Shown here: one piece after another, positions 1-9,416 of the stretch
Numbering within the stretch: position 1 is the stretch's first letter
Layout of the letters: every line of letters starts with the position of its first letter
Origin: Telmatactis stephensoni
Taxonomy: Eukaryota > Cnidaria > Anthozoa > Actiniaria > Isophelliidae
Assembly: GCA_029948255.1 (NCBI GenBank)
Contig: JALIZF010001575.1
Span: 62,001 to 126,000 of the forward strand
DNA length: 64,000 bases
Reading direction: 5' to 3'
Position numbers and translations under genes: made by a program
Notes under the pieces: generated by a model
The model's database searches: none
The model's input: only the letters and a program-made list of their open reading frames with translations
Told to the model about the DNA's origin: nothing

Positions 1-186
1 GCGCACGTCAAAAATCAAATTCTATTGGTTGAGGGACTTGCACGCGCGATGGTGAAGTTACTAAAAATAGCCTTAGCCGCCACGAACATGGCACAGACAT
101 CAATACAGAGCTTCGCTCTCTTAGTATTATGGTCTCTTGGAGTAACTATTAATTCTAGTTGTACGAGAAAATCGTGCGATTTTTTA

Positions 187-945
187 TTTATAATACACTA
201 TACAAAATTTCTTCGAGGAAAGACAAATGTCTGACATATAGCATGCTTTCATTTAAAAAGTGCAGACTTACACAAGTAGACAATATTTCAAAGAAGGAAG
301 AAACTTCGAAAATAAAATAAAATAGAGTTAATTTGTATTCTGAGCGATATTACAGTTCTTTTACATTCCTATAAAGCATTTAGTTTATTTACTGACAGGT
401 TTGTTTATTGAATGAAGACGAGCGAAGAGCCCAAGACACGGCAAAGAATTTGAGTTCATTCACAGAGAAATATGATCAAATTTGCGTTGTTTAAACATAC
501 CTGGCCTTTCAAATGCGTCAAAACTTCATTATCTTGAGCTTGATTTATCAGATTCTTTTGAAAAAGAGTGAAAAAGTTTGACCAAATGACCATTTTTCTA
601 CTCTGGCATAGCCGTGAATCGATGTTTTGCAGCACGGCGTTGTTTGGAAGTCATTTTTCTCTCCAGTGTTCTTGTTTTCCGTTTAAAATTGCCATTGTTT
701 TGAAAATAAATTACTTTTTATCTTCTATGATAATCATCAAAAACTGAACTAGCAAAACTGTAAGTTTTCATCGAAACGAGTAGCCATGGCTTGTCAAGGA
801 AAATCCAAATGGAGAACGATGTTTATCGCGCGCCGTTGTCGTTGCCATAGCGACTTAATAGGTACTCTGCAGAGTACAATTAACGATTTAATTGTACTCC
901 TCTCGTCCAATCAGAATCGAGTAATTTTGTATAGTGTATTATAAA
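187..945. mobile_element. Non-autonomous DNA element with 23-bp terminal inverted repeats
   Basis: Bases 187-209 and 923-945 are perfect inverted copies of a 23-bp terminus (begins TTTATAATACACTATAC). The 759-bp interior has no supported gene. Just inside the right end is a CTCGTCCAATCAGAATCGAG motif, and its reverse complement also occurs at 20,350 inside another TIR element, so the two may share ancestry. The termini are themselves partly palindromic, so a TSD cannot be assigned. Superfamily unknown. Confidence 0.55.
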
Positions 946-1379
946 TCATGTAATATATTGCTCTCTTGAAAAGCACTTTAAGGTGGTAGGGACTTTCTCT
1001 CATAATATATTATTAATTTATTATGAAGACGTAGCCGGCTACGCCTCGTTTTCCTAAGCTTTCTTTGCTTGTACTCTACATCTCCTATTTATTTATATCA
1101 CTGTACAGAGATATGCGCGCACGTTTTATATTAACTACATATTTTTATTCATTTTTATCGGAACAGAACTCTGTTCTACGTTATTACGCCAAACAGCAAT
1201 TCGGTAAAAGCTACAAACTAGTCATATCTGTTATTCTTCATAAATAGTCAAAAGTAAATGTTGAACAATCAGAAATTTGGATGCCTAAATAAGCACAGCA
1301 AAACCAAAAGGAAATTTTTCTATGGGGGGAATGATTCTTCCTTTCGGAATTCCAGTTTTTGACCAATTTTCTAAATAAA
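946..1379. other. Intergenic, nothing recognised
   Basis: AT-rich sequence between the TIR element and the polypyrimidine tract. I see no gene, RNA or clear repeat in it. Confidence 0.4.
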
Positions 1380-1660
1380 TTCCTTCCTTCCTCGCCTGCT
1401 TCCTTCGTTCCTCCCCTCTTTCCTTATTTCTCTCTCTCTCTCTCCTTCATCCCCCTTTCTTCCTTCCTTCCTTCCTTCCTTCGTTTCTTCGTTTCTTCGT
1501 TCATTCGTTCCTTTCTTTCTTCTATCAATTCTATCCATCCGTCCTTCTTTCGAATATATAGGCCGGTGTTCATTCTTTCGTTTTTTCTTCTTCCGGCCCT
1601 TTTATATTACAGTTCTTTTGCTCCTCTTTTTCTCTTATTCCCTTCTCTTTGCTACTTTCG
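1380..1660. repeat. Polypyrimidine TTCC/TTCG microsatellite tract
   Basis: Nearly pure C/T on the plus strand, built of degenerate TTCC, TTCG and CTCT units. It yields long Ser/Phe/Leu open frames with no protein character. Such tracts can form triplex DNA, but nothing here shows a function. Confidence 0.8.
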
Positions 1661-2035
1661 TTTCAGATATATGAAATATATTCATGTAGAAACGCGGCAT
1701 AATCGACATGGCATGGAGTGTATGCTAATAGTAAGTCTAGACGCTGAGGGATTTTAGTATAAGTTTCATCATTACCTGTATTTTTGATTAACGTATTTAT
1801 CTAAAAAAAATTCCTAAAAAAATGCTTAATTAGCCTGACATCCTGCGGTTCATTTTGTTCTTCAAATACGTATACAAAGTTGAAAACGAGCTCTTGAGAT
1901 CCACAAAAATAAAAGAATAAATAAAATGTACTACCAAGACAAAGCGAGCCTGCTCCTCACCTGTGAACTAAGGAGAAGAGAAAAAAACCGCCCAACAAAC
2001 CGACCGACTAAAAACAACCTAGAGGTTTTGACAAG

Positions 2036-2962
2036 ATGAGCAATTCTACTATACACGAGAAAGCAGTGAACGATCTTGAGTACTTGATGCTGATTCCTGA
2101 AACAAATACTCACTTCCGCAACTATCTGTATTTCATGATTATCTTCAATATTCTCAGCTCGATCCTGGCTGCAGTTTTAAACTTCTTGGTCATTTTGACT
2201 TTCGTAAAGACAGCTTCTATGCAAACGCCTTCGTACATTTTAGTCCTTAGTTTGGCTATTTCTGATTTTGGCGTTGGAGTAGTGACGCAACCGGCGTATT
2301 GCTGTCGTTTGATTGCCTGGTTGACGAAGAATTCTTCCTTGTACGAAAACATTTTCAATATATTCATTCGCATCTATATGATACTGGTTACGACTTCGTT
2401 TCTAACTGTTACGTGTATTACTGTCGATCGGTTTCTTGCCATTCGAATGCATCTCAGATACCAACAATATGCCACAAAAAAGCGGTATTACACAGTTGTG
2501 ATAACATTATGGATGACTAGTTTGCCGTGGGGTCTTGTAATTACCAAAAAGAACATTTGGTTGCTATTACTTTCCAATGATCTTTTCGTGTTAATGATTA
2601 TCCCTTTTAATATTTATCTTATGCTAAAAATTTATCGAGTGATTCGAAGGCACTCAGCCCAGATCCATGCTCAACAGCAGCCACAACAACCGACAATGAA
2701 CATACAAAGGTACAAAAAATCTGTTAATATAATGTACTGCATCATGGGGGTATTTATACTGTGCTATTTGCCTTCTGTTATATTCTTTATTGTGTACGAT
2801 GTACTAAAAACAAAAATGTTGGGCATAAATATAGGGTTGCATTGGGCAGAACAAATGTCTACTACACTTGTTTTGTTGAACAGTGCGTTAAACCCAATGA
2901 TTTTTTGCTGGAGAATAGAGGAAGTACGCAATGCTTTGCTTCTGTTGTTGCGTAGAAATTGA
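2036..2962 (+). CDS. Rhodopsin-family (class A) G-protein-coupled receptor, intronless
   Basis: A 308-aa seven-helix plasma-membrane receptor; ligand unknown. Visible landmarks: an N-terminal sequon NST (residues 3-5), TM1 with N49, TM2 LSLAISDF with D77, TM3 ending in DRF (131-133, a DRY variant), a TM4 tryptophan (W159), a basic ICL3 with RRHSAQIHAQQQ (204-215), TM6 CYLP (243-246, replacing CWxP), and TM7 NPMIF (286-290). Only about four residues separate TM4 and TM5, and there is no cysteine where the TM3-ECL2 disulfide would sit. Both are traits I associate with a large cnidarian orphan-receptor group. The single exon and short basic tail are typical of that group. The ATG at 2036 is preceded by a favourable GACAAG context. 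It could be annotated as adenosine-, melanocortin- or trace-amine-receptor-like, but ligand naming is not supported. Confidence 0.9.
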   Translation: MSNSTIHEKAVNDLEYLMLIPETNTHFRNYLYFMIIFNILSSILAAVLNFLVILTFVKTASMQTPSYILVLSLAISDFGVGVVTQPAYCCRLIAWLTKNSSLYENIFNIFIRIYMILVTTSFLTVTCITVDRFLAIRMHLRYQQYATKKRYYTVVITLWMTSLPWGLVITKKNIWLLLLSNDLFVLMIIPFNIYLMLKIYRVIRRHSAQIHAQQQPQQPTMNIQRYKKSVNIMYCIMGVFILCYLPSVIFFIVYDVLKTKMLGINIGLHWAEQMSTTLVLLNSALNPMIFCWRIEEVRNALLLLLRRN

Positions 2963-3081
2963 TCGTGCACGTACAGTTTAAACGATATGCAGGTGATGCA
3001 TCGATAACTTTTCTCGCTAATAAATGTTAAAATAGTTAGATGAAGTAATAAAACGACTCTCTCTCTATAGTTAACTCATTT

Positions 3082-3241
3082 TATATACAAAATGGTAAAA
3101 TATTTTTTTGAAAATTGAACAAACGTTTTCGATCTCTTAGATCATCATCAGTGAAGCCGCCCCTACCTGATAATGATCTAGCGAATTAAATCGAAAACGT
3201 TTGCTCAATTTTTAGGCATTTATTTTACCACTTTCTATATA
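3082..3241. mobile_element. Hairpin MITE of 160 bp
   Basis: The ends form an imperfect inverted repeat (TATATACAAAATGGTAAAAT on the left; reverse complement TATATAGAAAGTGGTAAAAT on the right). The match continues inward through an AAACGTTTTCGAT motif to a small loop. Non-coding foldback MITE; family unknown. Confidence 0.6.
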
Positions 3242-4432
3242 ATTTTTTATGGCAAATGCTTCAATTAGCTCAGTTCATTAACCTTTTTAATTTTGGTCTT
3301 TAATTCTGGGCAAGTAGGAGGGAACGAATACTTTTATACGTCAAGAAATAGATTGCAAACGTTTGATTATATATTAATAACTACATCAAGCTACATCAAG
3401 CTACTTAAGGCTTGGCTCGGGCAAAATTTTGGATTTAGCTTCAGTCTGAAGTAGGACTGTGTTGAAAATCGGTCAAAGTTTCATTTAGCTTAATTCAACG
3501 GTCATGCAGATAACAAATGTCATAGTTAGTGTGATGCCACCAGGCCTTACTAACTTAATAAATGATGATGACGATGATGAATAATACGAGGTTGCGCTCT
3601 AGGCAAGTTACACATCCGAGCATTTATTGGTTCTCCTACCTGTGACTCATTGGTAGGAGAATCAACAAAAGATTTTAACTAGGCCGGCATTAAATAAAAA
3701 TTAACCGTGCACTTCCGGTCATGACGTAGGCTTACTTTAACAGTTCGGAATGTGAAGAAGTAGACAATTTGGCGGGATGAAGGAAATATCGATGGGAATC
3801 GATGTCGGGATGTCTTCAAACGAAAACAATAAAGAAGTGAACATGACCTTTTTTCAGAGTTATAGGGAGAGGGGACTGATTCAGACAAAATTTCGGGCCG
3901 GAAAAAGGCATTTTTATGTTATCTAGGTAAAATATTTTGTTCTTATAAGATAAGTATATTTTGAGGGCATTCTTAATTTCTTGACATCGAATAAAATCAT
4001 TAATGTTATTCTAAAACCAGTTTTTCAATTTTGAGGGACTAAAACTGGATCGTCACACCCATATAAACTAAATATTATATGAGTACTTCATTCCCATTCC
4101 TTACGGGGGAGCTCTATTCTATAGGTTTTCTTGACACTTTGGTTGGTACCAAAACAAAGGACGAGCGGTTATTGCGGTATAAGGTAGATAGAGACTTGCT
4201 TTTGTAGCTGTCTTGTACTTTGGAGTTTAAACCAGACAAAATAAAGGGCCGGATCTAATCTGGATTATCTTGTGGACCTACGTCCCATGCTAAAAGAAGA
4301 ACAGAGCAAAAATGATGGATCTAACATCATAAACCAGATGGTCTAGCGATCTGGATAAGACTTTTAAATTATTAACTGACTAAAAAAAGTTTGGTGACCC
4401 AGCTGAAAGCAACATAATTATAAATTAACACA
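3242..4432. other. Intergenic, nothing recognised
   Basis: No coding, RNA or repeat assignment. A small imperfect hairpin (GGTTCTCCTACC with GGTAGGAGAATC) lies at about 3,630-3,663. Confidence 0.4.
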
Positions 4433-4581
4433 TCCTAATGGCTTTTCTGTGCTGTGTCATCCATTCTGTACAGACGTTTAGACGCCAGTCCGTTATTGAT
4501 TCATTAGTGTCTGAAATATACTAATGAATTAATTAATGAGTGACATCCCTAAACGTCTGTAAGCCTAAAAACTCATTAGGA
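4433..4581. mobile_element. Hairpin MITE of 149 bp
   Basis: Termini TCCTAATG and CATTAGGA are inverted copies. An inner inverted pair (ACAGACGTTTAG near 4,471; CTAAACGTCTGT near 4,550) brackets a loop rich in ATTAATGA. Non-coding. Confidence 0.5.
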
Positions 4582-5483
4582 TATGATATATTACAATTAT
4601 GTTGTTTTCTTTCGAATCACTAATGATCTCCTTTAGTAGAACTTTTAGTGGTACTTTTCCTTCACTCAGTTGAACATCAACAATTACAAGAACCCCTACA
4701 TACTTCAAATAACAACGGAAAAAATGGAAGTAAACTAGTTTGAGCTGCGCGTCGGTGTATGAAAAATGCAATAACAAATGGATAAGATCTGTAATAGTGT
4801 AAAATGAAAAAGAAGACATTTTAACATTTATGTGAATCTGTAACTGTGAAAAATAAAAGAAAGAAAGAAAAAAAGAAAAAAAGAATTTTTAGCTTTTATA
4901 AGTGCAAATATTTATGTTTATATAAGTAGTAGGAAAGTAAGAGTTCTGCATCCGGTGCGATCCGGTGCGCGCGGTGCAGGGGAAGTCACGCCTCGATAGA
5001 GAGGATGTCACGCGACAGTGCTGCAAGGGGAGTCACACAACAGCGTCCAGGGAGTCACGCGCCAGGCGATCGGCTTACAGGATCGAAAACTCCATTGCGC
5101 AGCAACCAAACAAATATTTCGGAGCAGAAAAATAAAAGAAATTCTTTTCGGTGCGTCTGAGTAAAGTGCGACCGAGGAACAAACGTAATACTGAGAAAAC
5201 TCCGTTGCGCAGCAACCGAACAACGTTTTCGGAATTTCAAACAAAAGAACGAATTGGTAGTGACACGCGCCACGCTTAAGCGTCTATTGTGTTCGATTCA
5301 GCCACCCGCAAAAGTATTGTTTACCATCAGGCCGATTCTTGCATAATTGGTTAAAGAATTTGGGCCGTTATAAAATCTTCAAACGACCGAAAAATGTCCT
5401 AAAAACGGTACAAAAATTTCAGTTCAGCGAAGAGCTAGGCCACTCACTTTTGAGTCTTAGAGAGAACTACAAGGGAAGTCAAG

Positions 5484-6282
5484 ATGAGCTGTCCTGAAGA
5501 AAGTTTCTTGTCTCAACAACACAAGGAATCAAATCGAATGCTTGCTCGTTATGTATGTCAGTCGTTAAAGCAAGAAAATGTAGGACTAGTAGATGAGGAA
5601 ACGGTCTATCAAATCTTAATAAATGGAGCTGATGATGAAGATCAAACTTTGGACTATAGAGACACTGTTGGATTTATAGAAGCCTATCGATATCTTCACA
5701 GACTGGCTTCGGACGTCTTGGAAATTGGATTATTAGAGAACAATATCATATGCGAAGTTCACAAAACACTGATGGAACATCGTAGTCATTTATGTACCGT
5801 AGGGCAATACAGCGTGAAAGAAAGGTTGACAGAATTTGAAGGAAAAATACACTATTATACGAGATTTTGTGACATTGACCAAACCATGCAGATGATAATC
5901 GATGAATTTAACCGCCGGCTGGATGAGATCCACCGTAAAAGTCTACGCACAACAGATAGTCAGATTAGATTCTTTGGAAAGTTTAATTCACTTAACGTCA
6001 TGGTTCGTCTACAATTTTTTGCAAATACACCCCTTTGGCGATGGCAATGGAAGGATGGTCCGACTTTTGTACACTTACATCATGGAAGCCTTTGGCCTTC
6101 CCTTTCCAGCCCCTTTATTTTGGTATACTAAAGAAGAGCTGCAAACAAAGGACGGTCACAAAGAATACATTACATGGTGTAAACTTTTATCAAATATCCG
6201 CCTAACCCTTGATTTTAAGGAATTAGAGCTTGATATGTTGCGTGCTTTAGGCGAATGTTGTAAGGAATGCAAACAGTTGTAG
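5484..6282 (+). pseudogene. Fic-domain AMPylase-like gene, left-arm copy, one frameshift
   Basis: Fic proteins transfer AMP (or a related group) from a nucleotide to a target side chain. The catalytic motif HPFGDGNGRMVR is intact, with the catalytic His and the GNGR anion-binding loop, in the frame that runs to the stop at 6282. The N-terminal part (ATG 5484, about 155 residues; helical, ending in a segment like those just upstream of Fic cores) is in another frame. The switch of +1 lies between about 5,930 and 5,975, near an AAAA run, with no room for an intron. The two parts together span about 265 residues, with no signal peptide or TM segment, so it is not organised like animal FICD. Lack of introns suggests a retrogene or horizontal origin (inference). 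The break could be a real lesion, a base-calling error or a recoding site. The copy in the other arm has the same break. Confidence 0.8.
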
Positions 6283-6629
6283 AAAAATAATAAAAAGTAG
6301 AAATATACGGAAGACTAACAGAATATATTTTGTTATACAATGACCAATCAGAAAAAGACTAGTACCTTTGTCATAGGAAGATAGACTCTCTTTTCAAAGC
6401 AGCTAAAGACAAATATTTTTGTAACATTTGTGTGCCGAGAACATATATGGTCTTCCTGATTTTGTCAATCTTTACACTTTTGTTTTTAAATGTTTGTTTG
6501 AAAAATAAAGACGAAAGTTTGAAGATCATTTTTTGTTGATTCTTATATAACATTCTTTGAAAGTATAACATAACTCTGGAGGTTCCTCTAGTAACCACGG
6601 AAACCATCCTTCGAGCTGATCCACAGGTA

Positions 6630-7014
6630 TCCCATGTAGTGTAGATTTTAGTATTTTAGCTAGATTCTAGTATTCTGGTATAGATTCTAGTATTCTAACT
6701 AGATTCTAGCATTCTAATAACTTCTACCAGATTCTAGTATTTTAGCTAGATTCTAGTATTCTAACTAGATTTTAATATAGTCTAGTGTAGATTCTACTAG
6801 ATTCTAGATTCTACTAGATATTAGATTCTACTAGATACTAGATTCTAGCTAGACACTAGATTCTACTAGACACTAGATTCTACTAGATTTTAATATAGTC
6901 TAGTGTAGATTCTACTAGGTTCTACTAGATTTTAATATAGTCTAGTGTAGATTCTACCAGGTTCTAGTATTCTGGTATAGATTCTAGTATTCTAGATTAG
7001 ATTCTAGTAGGGGT
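6630..7014. repeat. TAGATTCTAG-type minisatellite, left arm
   Basis: Degenerate tandem units built from TAGATTCTAG, TATTCTAGC and TTTTAATATAGTC. The core is itself palindromic, so this part can fold locally as well as with the other arm. Confidence 0.85.
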
Positions 7015-7065
7015 GATAGCCTGGTAGCTATCGATAGCCTGATAGCCTGCTATCGATAGCCTGCT

Positions 7066-7269
7066 TTAAAGCCGCCCGAAGGGAACCTCCGACAGCCTTT
7101 ACACCTTCCTCCCGCAGTCTTTACGTCTTCCTCCTGCAGTCTTTACGTCTTCGCATATTTATTAGTCTATCGATAGCAGGCTATCAATAGACTAATAGCT
7201 ATCGATAGCAGGCTATCAGGCTATCAAATAGCAGGCTATCAGGCTATCGACAGCTATCAGGCTATCGAT
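7066..7269. repeat. Asymmetric centre of the palindrome
   Basis: Contains three tandem 22-bp units at 7086-7107, 7108-7129 and 7130-7151 (each begins CCTCC and ends TTTAC[AG][CT]CTT), then degenerate copies of CTATCGATAGCAGG. A local stem pairs 7161-7170 (ATTAGTCTAT) with 7187-7196. This is the unpaired loop of the 4.5-kb inverted repeat. Confidence 0.8.
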
Positions 7270-7320
7270 AGCAGGCTATCGATAGCAGGCTATCAGGCTA
7301 TCGATAGCTACCAGGCTATC

Positions 7321-7705
7321 ACCCCTACTAGAATCTAATCTAGAATACTAGAATCTATACCAGAATACTAGAACCTGGTAGAATCTACACTAGACTATAT
7401 TAAAATCTAGTAGAACCTAGTAGAATCTACACTAGACTATATTAAAATCTAGTAGAATCTAGTGTCTAGTAGAATCTAGTGTCTAGCTAGAATCTAGTAT
7501 CTAGTAGAATCTAATATCTAGTAGAATCTAGAATCTAGTAGAATCTACACTAGACTATATTAAAATCTAGTTAGAATACTAGAATCTAGCTAAAATACTA
7601 GAATCTGGTAGAAGTTATTAGAATGCTAGAATCTAGTTAGAATACTAGAATCTATACCAGAATACTAGAATCTAGCTAAAATACTAAAATCTACACTACA
7701 TGGGA
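7321..7705. repeat. TAGATTCTAG-type minisatellite, right arm
   Basis: Mirror image of 6630-7014 at the same distance from the axis of symmetry. Confidence 0.85.
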
Positions 7706-8052
7706 TACCTGTGGATCAGCTCGAAGGATGGTTTCCGTGGTTACTAGAGGAACCTCCAGAGTTATGTTATACTTTCAAAGAATGTTATATAAGAATCAAC
7801 AAAAAATGATCTTCAAACTTTCGTCTTTATTTTTCAAACAAACATTTAAAAACAAAAGTGTAAAGATTGACAAAATCAGGAAGACCATATATGTTCTCGG
7901 CACACAAATGTTACAAAAATATTTGTCTTTAGCTGCTTTGAAAAGAGAGTCTATCTTCCTATGACAAAGGTACTAGTCTTTTTCTGATTGGTCATTGTAT
8001 AACAAAATATATTCTGTTAGTCTTCCGTATATTTCTACTTTTTATTATTTTT

Positions 8053-8851
8053 CTACAACTGTTTGCATTCCTTACAACATTCGCCTAAAGCACGCAACAT
8101 ATCAAGCTCTAATTCCTTAAAATCAAGGGTTAGGCGGATATTTGATAAAAGTTTACACCATGTAATGTATTCTTTGTGACCGTCCTTTGTTTGCAGCTCT
8201 TCTTTAGTATACCAAAATAAAGGGGCTGGAAAGGGAAGGCCAAAGGCTTCCATGATGTAAGTGTACAAAAGTCGGACCATCCTTCCATTGCCATCGCCAA
8301 AGGGGTGTATTTGCAAAAAATTGTAGACGAACCATGACGTTAAGTGAATTAAACTTTCCAAAGAATCTAATCTGACTATCTGTTGTGCGTAGACTTTTAC
8401 GGTGGATCTCATCCAGCCGGCGGTTAAATTCATCGATTATCATCTGCATGGTTTGGTCAATGTCACAAAATCTCGTATAATAGTGTATTTTTCCTTCAAA
8501 TTCTGTCAACCTTTCTTTCACGCTGTATTGCCCTACGGTACATAAATGACTACGATGTTCCATCAGTGTTTTGTGAACTTCGCATATGATATTGTTCTCT
8601 AATAATCCAATTTCCAAGACGTCCGAAGCCAGTCTGTGAAGATATCGATAGGCTTCTATAAATCCAACAGTGTCTCTATAGTCCAAAGTTTGATCTTCAT
8701 CATCAGCTCCATTTATTAAGATTTGATAGACCGTTTCCTCATCTACTAGTCCTACATTTTCTTGCTTTAACGACTGACATACATAACGAGCAAGCATTCG
8801 ATTTGATTCCTTGTGTTGTTGAGACAAGAAACTTTCTTCAGGACAGCTCAT
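8053..8851 (-). pseudogene. Fic-domain AMPylase-like gene, right-arm copy, same frameshift
   Basis: Exact mirror of the left-arm gene: ATG at 8851, HPFGDGNGRMVR in the shifted frame, stop ending at 8053. Both partial translations (215 and 126 residues as open frames) are identical to those of the left arm. The frame break is at the mirrored place, so one copy derives from the other after the lesion, or both come from one molecule in assembly. The two genes converge on the palindrome centre, so transcripts running past their 3' ends would contain long self-complementary sequence (inference). Confidence 0.78.
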
Positions 8852-9416
8852 CTTGACTTCCCTTGTAGTTCTCTCTAAGACTCAAAAGTGAGTGGCCTAG
8901 CTCTTCGCTGAACTGAAATTTTTGTACCGTTTTTAGGACATTTTTCGGTCGTTTGAAGATTTTATAACGGCCCAAATTCTTTAACCAATTATGCAAGAAT
9001 CGGCCTGATGGTAAACAATACTTTTGCGGGTGGCTGAATCGAACACAATAGACGCTTAAGCGTGGCGCGTGTCACTACCAATTCGTTCTTTTGTTTGAAA
9101 TTCCGAAAACGTTGTTCGGTTGCTGCGCAACGGAGTTTTCTCAGTATTACGTTTGTTCCTCGGTCGCACTTTACTCAGACGCACCGAAAAGAATTTCTTT
9201 TATTTTTCTGCTCCGAAATATTTGTTTGGTTGCTGCGCAATGGAGTTTTCGATCCTGTAAGCCGATCGCCTGGCGCGTGACTCCCTGGACGCTGTTGTGT
9301 GACTCCCCTTGCAGCACTGTCGCGTGACATCCTCTCTATCGAGGCGTGACTTCCCCTGCACCGCGCGCACCGGATCGCACCGGATGCAGAACTCTTACTT
9401 TCCTACTACTTATATA

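Noticed and set aside
7066..7269. CRISPR-like array of CTATCGATAGCAGG repeats
   Set aside because: Units are degenerate, contiguous and palindromic with no unique spacers, and the genome is eukaryotic.
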